Assembly: GCA_028671895.1 (NCBI GenBank)
Contig: CM053796.1
Coordinates: 38,066,860-38,130,859 of the forward strand
Direction of reading: 5' to 3'
DNA: 64,000 nt
Source of the DNA: Oenanthe sinensis
Lineage: Eukaryota; Streptophyta; Magnoliopsida; Apiales; Apiaceae
Below the pieces are notes generated by a model, which had not been told where the DNA came from, did no database searches, and saw only the letters and a program-made list of their open reading frames with translations. The translations under genes were made by a program, and so were the position numbers. The first letter of the stretch is position 1; every line of letters begins with the position of its first letter. Shown here one piece after another: positions 36,449-49,216 of this stretch.

Positions 36449-38077
36449 CTATTCTTTAGCTATAATCATTGATGGTTGCATTCTCTGAATGACCACAGTC
36501 TTGGGCTTGTTTTCGAAGAAAGCCAAACTACGAATATCCATCGGGTAGGAGTCCATCGGATAAGCAGCCATGTATGATCTTAATGCACTCGCTTTATTTG
36601 CCTTTTCTGTAGTATGAAATTCATCCCAGAAAATGTACATGTCCCGGTTACTGCATGGAGGTAGGTTCGGCTGACACTGTCCCTTTCCGAAACTAACTGA
36701 AGCTATACAACAGGGAGTGCTTGAGACCGAAAAGTCTGAAATTTCAGGAAAATACGAATAAAATGAAAATCAATTTTGCAAAGAATTTATCAGAAATGAT
36801 AAATATTGTTGTCTTATTTCGATGAAGATGCATAAAACATACCAGCAGAATCAGGACTTTGCAGCGAATGATTAGTACTATTAATATAGATGAATTTTGC
36901 ATCAGTTAGATTGCTGTTGAGGTCATCAACAAGTGGCTTGATTCTTTGATTGAATAATGCAACTGCTTCATTAATTTCATCGACACACCCTGATGCATTT
37001 GCACCATATATAGAAATCTCAGCCGGGGTACAACCTATAAGGCCAAGTCCAAATATAACAACTTTTCTAGCTCCGTAATTGTATAGAATCTACAAATAAG
37101 AGATATGTTACTATTAGACCTGGAGGCATAATGCATCTATGAAATTGAACTTGATGGATAATATTTTAATTTTCATCATCAAATTGTATGCTACCTCGAG
37201 CTGTTTCAAGTATTGTCGAATGAGGGCATCTGCATATTCATCTGGTGTATACATCCTGCTTGTAAGGTACTTGTCGGGCATGAAGTAGTTGTTGATGTAA
37301 TCATTACTTCCCATTCCAACCGTATAAATGCACTTGCTTAGGTACTCTTCCGTAAAAGTTATGTTTCTCTGCAAACCGATGATTCGTGAAACTGTAATTC
37401 CATGATTAAGTAGCTGTTGATCCAAGCTAATCCGTCCACCCTGTGTGAGAAAGCACAAATCAGCTACAGAGTACAGACTACTAAGTTTATTGATAGTCTA
37501 TTATTGTTGATTTACTTTGTGCATGTAATTTTTTTAAACAAATTTACACTGTTAATTACCAGGTTTCTTCCAGTCTCGGCTCGAATTCCAGCTCCTCCAG
37601 ATCCATAATTTACGCCTTTCAGGATTTCCGAGCCGCTTGCAGTTGCAAATGGTGGAGTGTAATTAGCAAAGCCTAGAAGCTTACCTGTAACATATAGTTC
37701 ATGTTCTGTTAAATTACTTAATAAAATTTTCTTGCAAATACGAAGACATATAACTTTATTCAAATCGTATGAACTAATTCCACCTTTTTATATAATTAGA
37801 TTGTAAAAACAAAAATACCGAGAATATCTGCACTGGTTTCGCCATTGCTGAATCTTCCGGTTGCAATTCCTCCAGGAAAATCAACGCCGTAGGGAGGGTA
37901 GTTCACTTTGGCTTCAGTTACAAGGCCATTGTTATTGCCATTATCTACTATTGAGTCTCCAAAAATGAAGTAACAGGGGACTTGTGGTTCGGAACTAACA
38001 ATCGATATTTGCAACTTTAATATCATGAATATGATGAATGGTACGATAAATTTGCATGAGCTGGTAAAAAATGCCAT
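36449..38077 (-). CDS. GDSL8: GDSL esterase/lipase with C-terminal extension
   Basis: Complete gene. Exons 38077-37819, 37684-37560, 37440-37195, 37089-36843 and 36735-36449 total 1164 nt, about 387 residues. Signal peptide; block I CYFIFGDSIVDNGNNN (GDSI instead of GDSL, Ser kept); block II GVNYGSGGAG; block III MGSNDY; block V FWDEFHTTEK, where the usual Pro after His is Thr but DxxH is intact. After PMDIRSLA, where paralogues stop within about five residues, the frame runs on for about 25 more residues to TAA, suggesting loss of the ancestral stop. Otherwise open with normal splice sites. Expected to be a secreted ester hydrolase. Confidence 0.9.
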
Positions 38078-40970
38078 TGAGGAAAAACTAACTATAAATC
38101 AAGAAATTATGTATATGTATTTACAAACACATAATTTCTGCAATGAAGAATGTTGGTGACTAGCATAAATTGCAAACTAGTTGTCGATACGAATAAGTTA
38201 AGCAGCACATATATAGAGAGAAAAATGTGAGGCTGCTGATAAACTAGTTTGCTAATTCAATAAAAATCATACATATATCTGTCGGTATTGTATTGTTTGG
38301 TACTGTAATTAGTGATATAATCTGTTTGTCACTTTAATTCTGGGTTATAATTAAGACATGCGACCTACCCTATCTGTATGCTTGTCTGGCTGTCTCTTAA
38401 TAGTAGTGTATCGTTTTCCTCGTGCTTTCAAAGTACTAAAATAAAAAACAAATCTAATCGATCTCCTAGAAAACTGGAAGTAGTTGAAGAACCGGAACTA
38501 TAGTATAAGACCCTTTGAAAAGTAATTGTAAAGCCAGTCAGAGAGTTCTGCATAATTGGCACTTTGGCACCCTTCCTATGAAACAATGAAGAGCCCTGCA
38601 TTTGTAAAATTACATATACATATAACAATGTTCTTCATACAGAACAATTGTAATTTCAATCACAAAATGTAGAAAGTGTACATGAAGTAGTGTATGCATC
38701 ACCCTCCACACTGCACAGTACAATCGGTTTCGATGCTTGCAGAGATAAGTATACCAAGTTAATTATATTTTGGATCATCTAAAATGTCTTCGAAAGCCAA
38801 TAAGATACAATTTACATTAAAAGTTTGTTAATCTCATTAAGCTATTTTATTTTATATTAAAAAATTTGTTATCTGTCCAAACTTGTGGCTAGGTAGAGCT
38901 CTCGTAGCATTTTCAGAGTCACAATCTCACACTGCAATAAATAGTGGTGGACCATTGAGCAACTCACTACATGATGACCAAAAAACTGTAACTTATATGA
39001 GATGTGACAGGATTATAAATGAATTGAAGCTGAATTTTATATTATTTATATTTAATTTATTTAAAATTTTTGAACTTAAATTTGTTTTCAAATTTTTTTA
39101 AAACTGAATATGAAATTAACTATATGTGATTATGTCAACATATCAACTCATATACGGCCCTATACATCCACGGAAAGTATCTATATTTATTTATACATGG
39201 TCAAATTTTCTTGTAACTCTTCAACATGTCTTAAAATACGAACATAAATAAATTGGGACATATAAAATGTGCTATACAAACTTATTATAAATATTTTCAA
39301 GACAAAACTACAAATTACTTACAGCCATACATTCATTATCTACTACGTACAATTAGCCAGGTACCTTGGATCGGATAGAGGTTGCAAATCTGAGAGCAAG
39401 TTTAATGTTAATGTTAAAATAGATATAGTTATTGATATAATATGAAATCAAATATTATAATTTGGTACTAAAATAGATTTCATGCTTTAATGTATTGTTT
39501 CAAAATACAATCAATAAATGTAAAATTAAATAATTTTTCAACCAATAATCTAAAGTATAATATTGAATTTGCTAAAATATGTGTTTTTATATTCATTTAC
39601 CTCCAATTTCTCATTTGCATGTTTATGTGGCAATTATAGTTATATCTATACTTGGTTCAATATTTTATAAATATAGAACCAAGTATAAATTTTTTCTATT
39701 TTAGTACTTCCTGTAGCATTGTATTGTAGTGTTATGCTCTATAATTGATGCTATATAGCACCTCCAATAGTGTTGTATTGGACTTGTTTTTATAGAGCAT
39801 CTCTAATATAGTCACCATCCACGCGATGTCAAAAATTGTTAACTCACTATAAATAATATTATTTTATTTTATCATTCATCCACATCAATTGTGACAAATT
39901 TTAACTACTTTCTCAAATAAATTTCTCAAGTGATCCCCACGTTAATTATTTTTCTAATTAATATAATAGAAGAAGTAATATACATACATACATTTCATAT
40001 AGTATTTATCTTTTATTTATTTTGAGAATGTGTCAAGGGGACCTTTCTTGATACCTTCTTAGCATCCTTGAAACTCGAATAGGGTGACAATCAAAGGTGT
40101 CATGCCACATATATTTGACACCCTTTTTGACATCAAAGAGGGAGATGCTCTTAGTAGAAGACAATTGTGACATAGTGCAGATCACAACAACGATAACCGG
40201 ATTCCAATAGTTTCGAAACTCTGCCACTTATAAGTAGCTTAATTCCGCTGCTAGCCATTATGCATATATTGTACTCGTATCATATAGGGTGGAGCATTGA
40301 AGTTAGTTAATTACCTTTGCATTCACAGGCCAGATTTAGAAGCTTAGAGTATGAGGCCTTCTTGCAGTATGAAAGACTATATTTTTGCATTATGAGTGGA
40401 TTTTTTTGGAGTACGTTCGCTATTGTGTTTTTATAACCTCAAAAAAATGAAAAATGGTGTCGGTTATGTCGTACAGGTAATTTTTGAAGGCTATTATGGT
40501 TTTAAAATTTCATTTAGCCGGCTAATACTTTTATCTGTTTCTTAGAAGATATTCTAAAATTTTAATTTTTAAAATTATGTTATAAATATTTTCTTGGACA
40601 GTCTGTTCCGTTATGGATTGTTAGACATACTAAAATATTGTCCAAGTAGTAATTTTCATTTGCGATTGTAAATGTTCATGGGTGCGCGCAATCTGAATAA
40701 TTGAAGGGTATTACTACGGTTCAAGATGCAATTCATTTGAATTTGACATATATTTCATTGGATACAACATTTCCACACTACAAGAGGCAATAATTTCATC
40801 ATATATAACGAAACGAATAATAAATTTGGTCACACTCTTCCGTAACAATGCAAAAGATATTTAATCTCAGTATGGCAATATGTATGTGTGTATATGAATT
40901 AATATACAACACCTACATAACTTTGAATGTATAATGTACTCTTTATATGTATATATGGTCTTCACTCTCA
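38078..40970. other. Intergenic between GDSL8 and GDSL9
   Basis: Nearly 3 kb. The GDSL8 promoter is at the left. Small minus-strand frames at 38428-38628 and 40033-40227 are open but I recognise neither. The pattern of gcatctctaata/tagcacctccaatag strings near 39755-39810 may be an old repeat. No RNA gene seen. Confidence 0.4.
38209..38225 (-). promoter_or_regulatory. TATA-type core promoter of GDSL8
   Basis: Minus strand TTTTTCTCTCTATATAT, about 130 bp upstream of the ATG; CT-rich plus TATA block shared with GDSL5, 7 and 9. Confidence 0.5.
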
Positions 40971-42726
40971 TCAGAGCTGAGCCAGACGGCGGATGTCATA
41001 GGGATATGAATCCGACGGAGACTCTGCAGCATAAGATCTCCTCCCTATGACAATATTTGCTGCTTCTGTGGGATGGAATGCATCCCAAAATACATATTCA
41101 TTCCTGTTAGCACATGGAGTTTGAAGTGGAAGGCATGTAATTTGACCATTGTTTCTGCCTACACCACAGCACCCTGTATTCGTATTGCTGAAACCTGGAA
41201 AATAAACAATGTATTTCATTACGAAAACATCCGTGTTACAATAACGACATACTGAACTGATAAAAAATTCGGGTTGTTAATGTCTGATCCCGAAGATATT
41301 TACTTATCAAGATTATTCAATTATATATGAAGGTTGAAAATACATTGTTTACATTATGTTGGGACGGAGAAAAAATTCCTGTTTATCGGGTATTCATTAA
41401 TGTCCATAAATATTTACCATAAGATGCAGGACGAGAGATTAGATCTTGGAAAATCCCATAGGCATTGATGTAAGTAAAACTCGAATCACGTTGATTTTGG
41501 TTGAGCTCATCAACCATTGATCTAAGCCCATTGTTGAAGATCTGATTTGCCGCATTTATTCTTTCTACACATGTTGACCCGTCTGGGCTGTTTTGTGCTA
41601 ATTCACTTGGACTGCACCCTACTTGCCCCACTCCAATCAGAGCAAATTTTCTTGCTCCATAATTGTACAAAGTCTGTAATACAAACATCAGGCAACAAAT
41701 ATTTTAGAGGGAATTGAAACATGCCATAGTAATATAGTTACCACCCTCGATCTCAGCAAATCATTGTAATAATATTGATTAAACTTATGAATGAAACTAG
41801 AACATATACCACTAGCTGTTGCTTATATTGTTGGAGAAGAACATCTGCATATTGTTGAACATTATATCTGCGGCTACTAGAGTAAATCGCAGGCATAAAA
41901 TAGTTATTAAGATAATCATTGCTTCCTAATCCAATCGAGTATATGCACTTGCTTAGATAATCCCCTGCTGAATTTTCATCCCCGAGTAAATTTACCACTT
42001 GAGATACAGTGTTTCTGTAATTGTTTACTTGCCCACTGAAACTAATCCGTCCACCCTGTCACAAAAAATTTGCTCATGTTATTTCTTAAAACAACCAAAT
42101 ATTTTAATGGTGATGCTATAATATCACTGCTAAGATAGTTAAATACCAGTTGCTGCCCTGTTTCTTCTCTGATTCCAGCAGCTGCAGATGCATAATTCAC
42201 CCCCCTGAGTATGTCTTGGCCCCGTGCTTGTGCATAAGGTGTAATGTAATCATCGAACCCTAACAGCTCAGCTGTATGGTGTACGAAAAAACTGTTAGAT
42301 TCCTTTCGAGATGAAAAGGTAAGAAAGTATGCATAATGCATGCAACTTGATTATACAATGGTTGCTGCATGTGTCCTATCATGCTAAATTCTCGAAAACA
42401 GATGTTCAAAATTTACAAATGATCGATTACAGTGACAACATCGACATATTACTTTGTTCGAGAAGGATACTTAGCTACTTACCAATAACGTCGACTGTAG
42501 TTCTACCATTCGAAAACCTTCCACTTGGTCCGCCAGGAAAATCGATACCATAAGGCAAGTAATTAGCTCTTGCTAGTGATGCAATTTGATTATTATTACC
42601 ATTGTCAACCAAAGAATCTCCAAAAATATAGTAACATGGAACTTGAGGCTGAGCCTTAGTCACACTGTGAAAGTTTAGCAGAGTTATCATGCACAGACAT
42701 AGCCATTTCTTGAGCTCAACACCCAT
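40971..42726 (-). CDS. GDSL9: GDSL esterase/lipase (standard type)
   Basis: Complete gene. Exons 42726-42483, 42271-42147, 42055-41810, 41673-41418 and 41194-40971 total 1095 nt, about 364 residues. Signal peptide ending near SVTKAQPQ; block I CYYIFGDSLVDNGNNN; block II GVNYASAAAG; block III IGLGSNDYLNNYFMP; IGVGQVGCSP; block V VFWDAFHPTEAAN with the catalytic Asp and His; C-terminus DSYPYDIRRLAQL. These strings are those of the common At1g29670/At5g45670-type GDSL lipases, so this is the least diverged member and may be near the founder of the array. Intron 4 (41195-41417) contains a small Stowaway-like end (tatgttgggacggag near 41356). Extracellular ester hydrolase expected. Confidence 0.94.
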
Positions 42727-42820
42727 GCTTACAAAATAGAATGTGATATATTAGGAAAAGGTTACGTGAATACAAGTATATGGTATGCTATGTGCATGAA
42801 ACTTGAAGTTTAGAAATGCC

Positions 42821-42842
42821 TAAATATATAGAGAGGAGAAAA
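42821..42842 (-). promoter_or_regulatory. TATA-type core promoter of GDSL9
   Basis: Minus strand TTTTCTCCTCTCTATATATTTA, about 95 bp upstream of the ATG. It shares the CT-rich plus TATA layout of the other members. Confidence 0.5.
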
Positions 42843-43853
42843 AATTAATTTATGTAAATAATAATTTTACGGTTGAGATGTTTGTTGGATAGCATTAATG
42901 TCACGCGGAAAATAATACTATCGTAAGATCTTTAGCGGTAGCCAACAAGTCAATGACCATTTCTATGTAGTAATTTTAATAACAATGTATGTGAATAGAA
43001 AAATAAAATTTACGCGTCTCAAGGATTGAATAAAATTGTAGAAATTATAAATCGAAACGGCTTAGCATCGATTTTAAGTTCTTAACCAACGAAACCAAAT
43101 TATTTACACACATACATACTCATATATAGCATCCGTTTATTTTCTCTCATTAATTAAAATAAAAAATACATATATTTTTATTATTAGATAAATCAAACAT
43201 TGCTTGTAATCCGTATATATATCGAATGTGAGTTTTTAAAAAGTGAGCATTTACGTACACCGCATCACATCACAATATCACATCACTCCCATAACTTATG
43301 TGGTACTTGTAGTTAAAGAGAGGAAATATTAATTACTTGGCAGAGGAAAAGAATCATATTCACCGTTCACTGACGCTGCGTAACTATAAATTTAATTTGT
43401 GTCTCGTTAATAAACTAAAGAAAAAAATACGGATTGTTTGATTATAAATTTAAAATAACGATAATTTATGTATTACAGTCTGCAGTGAGGTAGCCGAGAT
43501 TTCATATTCATGTATCACAGCTAAGATACCATGTTCTTGAACCACAAAATTATAGAACTCTTTTCTTCTAACTCTGTGCAATAAATGGCCATACTAGCAA
43601 GGAAAAGGTGTGCAGTCTATATATGTTTAGTGTTTGTGTTCATGTAACACTTAAAATGTCAGTGTAAATTCCCGGTACGTATATATATAATATATGTGTG
43701 TATATGCATGCATATTTATATAGACGAATGGGTCATGGGTGGTAGGGTCTGAAGAGTATGTGGTTGAAGATAAAACTCAGTCCTGCATTGAGCTGAGATA
43801 ATATAAGTCCAACTAACAAAGATACACTGTACTTATCTACTTGTCTACTTATG
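42843..43853. other. Intergenic, no gene seen
   Basis: AT-rich spacer right of GDSL9; the GDSL array ends here. No coding feature recognised. Confidence 0.4.
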
Positions 43854-44086
43854 GGCCCTTTGGTTAAATTTATTTTTAAAAAATAAGTGCTTATTTTTTA
43901 AAAAAGTACACATTTATCTACTTTTTTCTGAAAATAAGTATTTATTTTTGGAAAACAAACTAAGAACAAAACTTATTTTTGAAAATAAAATTTTACTTAT
44001 AAAAAAAAGTACACTTTACCCTACTTTTTTTCAAAAATAAAGACTTATTTTGATAATTTAATAGGGGGTCAAACACCCCCTTAATT
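43854..44086. mobile_element. Possible MITE
   Basis: The left gggccctttggttaaattt and the right ..ggggtcaaacacccccttaa resemble hAT-type MITE ends, and the interior is made of inverted aaaataagt / acttatttt motifs. The ends match only loosely and no target duplication is clear. Confidence 0.35.
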
Positions 44087-44179
44087 TCAATAGATAAACT
44101 AGAGAATAACTTTAATTGTTTTCCCATGCACCGTTTGGGTATAAGCAAAATTATACTTATTAAAAAACATGCCCACAAC

Positions 44180-46237
44180 TAGGGCTGTAAATGAACAGAG
44201 CTGTTCGTGAACAAAACTCGAGCTCGGCTCGTTTAAGTGAGCTCGACTCTGTTCGTTTATTAAAAGAACCTGATCTTGAACATAAAAATCCGCTCGGTTA
44301 GTAAACGAACCCGAGCCGAGCTTTATGCCTGTTCGGCTCGAGCTCGGCTCGTTTAGCTCGGGATCGGCTCGAGTTCGGCTCGAGCTCGTCTAACTCGGCT
44401 CGGCTCGGATAAAATTTATATATATTATAAATAAAAAAATATTATGAATAATTTAAATATTTATATCATATTTAATATATTAATGTTTATATGAAATTAT
44501 TCATATTATATATATATATTGTTAAAAAAAGAATAAGTGTATACTATACATGTGGTTTTTGTTTGTTTTACAGATGCTAAGAATCAGATTCAGGCATTTG
44601 CCTCCCAATTTCCAAACCATTGCATCTCGATTCTCATCCTCATTACAGTCTGCATTCACTGTCGTCTGAGTGAGTAACACTGGAAGATTGAAAAAGATCA
44701 AACTGCAAAGTCTATTTGTGACAAAGCAATTCTTAAACCAGTATGACAATTCTAGAAACTTATTTAGTTATTTATACCACTATGACAATTATAAAGCAAA
44801 TTTAGTAATGTACATGTCGGTATAGCTACATACGCAAAACAAAGTAACAGAACATTTCTATGATATGTATAAATATATACACACACGCATATATTATAAT
44901 GTATTTACATTTGATTATTTGAATCATATTTAATATATTAATTTTTATGTGACTATATATATATATATATATAACATACATAATTTTATAATCTTTTAAT
45001 TTTCTTAAATTGATTACAATCTCATTTTAAAAAATGAATATCAATTTTATTTAATTTGTCAAAATTAAAAAATTGATTAAACCATGTCATTTTTCTCACA
45101 AGTCACAACACAAATATGAAATTTGGAATTCAACATCAAGAATTTAAAAAAACAACTTATGACCTATTCAACTTCGATCACATAGAGAAATTGATCATAA
45201 TTAAATATGTTACATTTGTATTATTATACATAATATATATATATATTAATAATTATAATACATTAAATTTGGGAATATCATTAAATTAAATATATCTTGA
45301 CATCTGTACGGTTGGATCGTCGAGAAATATTTTTAAAAAAATAGAAAGAACAATTCGTGACAAAACACTATTTACGAATTCTAGTCAATATAGTAGTGAT
45401 ATACTAAGATCTCCAACCAAATTAATTTTTTATTTTTTTAAAATTTGGAAATATCATTATATTAGATATATCTTGACATCCGTACGGTTGGATTGTCGAG
45501 AAATATTTTAAAAGAATAGAAACAACAATTCGTGACAATGCACTAGTTACGAGTACTAGTCAATATAGTAGTGATATACTAAGATCTCCAACCAAATTAA
45601 TTTTTTATTTTTTTAAAATTTGGGGATATCATTATATTATATATATCTTGACATTCATATGCTTGGATTGTCGAGAAATATTTTTAGAAAAATAGAAACA
45701 ACAATTCGTGACAAAACACTAGTTACGAGTACTAGTCAAGTAGTCAATATAGTAATGATATACTAGAATATTCAACCAAATTAATTTTTTATTTTTTTAA
45801 AATTTGGGAATATCATTATATTAAGTATATCTTGACATCCGTACGATTGGATCGTCGAGAAATATTTCTTAAAAAATAGAAACAACAATCCGTTAAAGTT
45901 ATTTTTATTAATTGGACTTAATTGAGTAAAAAATATTTGTTTTGTTAGCAAACAACTCGATTTGAGAATATCATTATATTAAGTATATCGTCGAGAAATA
46001 TTTCTTAAAAAATAGAAACAACAATCCGTAAAAGTTATTTTTATTAGGAAACTCCGTAAATCCGTACGATTTGTTCGCGAACAACTCGTGTTCGGCTCGT
46101 TTATTAGGAAACTCGGCTCGACTCGGTTCGTTTTAAAAAAAAGTCAAACTCGGCTCGGTTCGGTTCGTTTAAAAAAAAAGTCAAACTCGGCTCGGCTCGG
46201 GCAAAACTCGGCTCGACTCTGTTCGTTTACAGCCCTA
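44180..46237. mobile_element. hAT-like non-autonomous element, 2.06 kb
   Basis: The left end tagggctgtaaatgaac and the right end gttcgtttacagcccta are inverted repeats. A perfect 8-bp target duplication cccacaac flanks it (44172-44179 and 46238-46245). Subterminal regions are rich in gctcggctcg. The interior is AT-rich with a four-unit tandem repeat. No transposase frame. Same family as 32041-32555. Confidence 0.9.
45260..45880. repeat. Four ~176-bp tandem repeats
   Basis: The string atatcttgacatccgtacggttggat recurs, with small changes, near 45291, 45466, 45641 and 45826. Each is followed by tgtcgagaaatattt and, in the first three units, by aattcgtgaca. A truncated further unit (atatcgtcgagaaatatttc) is near 45985. 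Confidence 0.85.
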
Positions 46238-46245
46238 CCCACAAC

Positions 46246-46954
46246 ATTAAAAGAATTTCACTTATGTGGTGAAATCAATCGTGGTTTCAGCTCCTCTCCC
46301 GGCCTGCCCCGGGTCGACTTAACTCATTAGGTCTAACAGAATTTCTGTAAGAAAATAACATTGGCCTTGCGAGTGAATGATACTGATCATTCAATTTTCT
46401 CTGGACTTTCATTTACGAATGAAACTAGAAAAAGACTCGTTGTTCAAGAAAGAGCAGCAAGATATGGCTGACATGTGATCCATCCCTTTTGACATTTTTG
46501 TGACAATAAACTCAAGCATATACTGATTAAATAGGAGGTGTTTCCGAATTATATTATCGATCAATTAGACAATATGAACCTTATCTTCACTTAAATCTTT
46601 TGTCCCAAAAAATATATTGTTAAAGGATCATACATAGAAGATATATGGTCCATAAGGGTGAATTTAATTATGTATATAATTGTCTCCATCCCCTGTAGTC
46701 TCTCTATTCAGCTTTATTAGATTATGTATTTTGGGTGACGGTGAAGTATAAATGACAACGGTGTATTCTATTCACTGAAAAATAAAATTAAAGAAAAAAC
46801 TTACTTCGTAACTTGTTAATATTTAATCCCTTTTTTATATTATCCCTTCCTTCCCCTAATCATTAAAAGAATTTTGGGTATGGTTAATGTTTTGAGAAGT
46901 CTAACCACATTCAATTCGATTGACGACTGATTCGTTATTGTGCAATATATTATA
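46246..46954. other. Intergenic, no gene seen
   Basis: Spacer between the 2.06-kb element and the next MITE; no recognisable feature. Confidence 0.4.
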
Positions 46955-47228
46955 TACTCCTTGTGTTTCATATTAATAGTCTATTTTCAAAAAATAACGC
47001 ATATTAAGAAAATTTATTGTTGATTGGTTGTATTCATATTTATTGCATTTAATGAATATAATATATGACATGAAGTTGATTTTGAAAATATAAATTAGAG
47101 ATATGTGGGATAAAGTTGATTTTGAAAATATAAACTAGTTAAATTTTACATTGAAAGTTGAAGTGGACAGTTATTTTGCAACAATTTTTTTTTTGAAAAT
47201 GGACTATTAATATAAAACGGAGGGAGTA
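46955..47228. mobile_element. Stowaway-like MITE
   Basis: The left end tactccttgtgtttcatatt is mirrored by aatataaaacggagggagta. The arms attaatagtctattttcaaaa and ttttgaaaatggactattaat pair. The flanking TA fits Stowaway insertion. A different subfamily from 21349 and 29430. Confidence 0.8.
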
Positions 47229-47428
47229 TATAATAGGGCAACATGAGCAAATTTAATAGTGTGAAATTACATTTTAACCCTTATCTAATAAGTATACATT
47301 ATAATTTAATTATATGAAATGACCATTTAACACATACCTAATAATTACATATTAATATCACATATTATTAATGTATATTAATTGTTTTGCAATTAATATT
47401 TATCTCATTAATTATTACATATTATAAA

Positions 47429-48697
47429 TCATGTTCAAGCCTACTATGTACTAAATGTTTGTTGTGTTTAAGCATTTCTAGATTCTTTGTACTAGGGCAT
47501 GTGACTTATTATATCTCATGTATTCTTGCAGTTAGAAGTCAAAAATAAAGAAAGGTAGAAAATTCAAGATTGGTGAATCATGCACCAAATCAATAAGACT
47601 TTGACAGAATAAGAAGTTGCAGATTGAAATTGTTCTAAGTCAAGAAATCAATTGAGAAGTCAGCCTAGTAGAGAAGTCATAAGTGATCAACTGGTAGAGA
47701 AGTCATTGAATGAATGATTAGAGAAGTCTAGTAAATCAAGTCGAGAAGTAAGCAAATTGAAGCTATTCGAGAAGTCAAGAATTGGAGATAATCGTGAAGT
47801 CGGGAAGTATGAGCTAATCGAGAAATGACTCCGGGGAGTCATTCAAGAAGTCTTGTTACTGAAGTAATTCGAGAAGTGAAAGTAAGGGTAATCAAGACAA
47901 TTAAGTCAGGGAAATCAAGTCAGTCGAGAAGTTTAGTCTAATCGAGATGTCATCAAAGTTATATATGCACTCAAGAAGTCTAAACCAATCGACAAGTTAT
48001 CAAAGTAAAAGACTAATCGAGAAGTCTATTGAGTACTCGACTGAGCAGTCTACTTCAAGAGTTCTCGAATGATGGCTACACTGAGTAATCGAATGTTTTA
48101 AATGAGCTAATTTCAAGGAAACTTGCAGAAGAACAAGACAAACATATAGAAGCTCTGTCATTTCAGGATCAGTCAAACCTGAAATGATAGAGACATGTCT
48201 ACAATGTACCTTGGAAGAAGAACAAGACAAAAGGCAGAAGAGATAAGGCTGAAAGCAAAAAACTGTCAACAAATTGTGTTAGCTAGAAATAGATAGTAGT
48301 CAAATGTAAAGTGTTTCTTGTCTATTTCTAGTTTTAGCTAAACTGTCTAGTGGGAGCATGTGCCAAAAGACATGTTGTCTATATAGTCTATGCACAGCCT
48401 CATTAGTAAGTATCTTAGCAAATTATCAAATGTTTTCAATAACTTGTAACTTCTAAGAACAAGAAGCTGAGATTCAACTCAAAAATCTCAGATTGTAGTA
48501 ATTCAAGTCTAATAAAATATTAGATTGAAAGTTAACTGTGTTTCTATTTATATTCCGCAATCTTGTAGAACACTGTAATCTTTCATAAGCTACATATCTT
48601 ATTAGTTAAGTTCATCAAATACATTAATACAAGAAAAATAAAAGAAATCAAAACACATTCCCCCCCTCTGTGTTACTTTTGAGAATCTCATATCTAA
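47429..48697. mobile_element. Possible solo LTR (copia-like) with GAGAAGT-rich part
   Basis: The stretch ends acattccccccctctgtgtt...catatctaaca, a type of ending often seen in plant copia LTRs, and has polyadenylation-like AATAAA-type strings upstream. Between 47654 and 48027 the core gagaagt occurs about nine times. Neither a matching TG start nor a target duplication was settled, and no internal retroelement genes follow. The left border is a guess. Confidence 0.35.
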
Positions 48698-49216
48698 CAA
48701 TATATTATTTTAGTTTGATCATTCATTTTTACAAATTATTTTATAATTAACATTTATATGTGTATAATGTATCTTTTTAATCTCATATAATTGAATTTTT
48801 TTTAATTATTTTCTTTTTTCACTATTGTCCAATCTATTATGAACGTATACAAGAGAAAAAGTCATAGTACTAAATTTTAGCTTGATAATTATTTTTGCAA
48901 ACTTGGGTAACAAACAATTATAAGTAAAAAAAAATAATAAATCTAACAAGTTAGTGGTACATTATAATCCAGCTAGCGATAGAGTCATATGAATATGGAT
49001 ATAAAAATGACAAAAAAAATTATCTGAACACCACATGTATCAAAAGGTTTCAATTGTACATAATTAAAAAATATAGGGTTAAATTTACTAATTATTTTAA
49101 AAAAGTTTCAATTATAAATAGTTAAAAAATATAGGGTTAAATTTACTAAATATATTAAAAGAGGGTTTGAATTGTATATTGTTAATAACGCAGGGTTTAA
49201 ATTACATTTAAGCCTT
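48698..49216. other. Spacer, no gene seen
   Basis: AT-rich. A short near-duplicate (caattgtacataattaaaaaatatagggttaaatttacta) occurs twice near 49050-49150. Confidence 0.4.

Noticed and set aside
38428..38628. Minus-strand frame GSSLFHRKGAKVPIMQNSLT after an AG
   Set aside because: Looks somewhat exon-like but I recognise no family and no joining exon.
40033..40227. Minus-strand 64-codon frame starting MAEFRNYWNP
   Set aside because: No recognisable domain, lies in repeat-like sequence; not supported as a gene.
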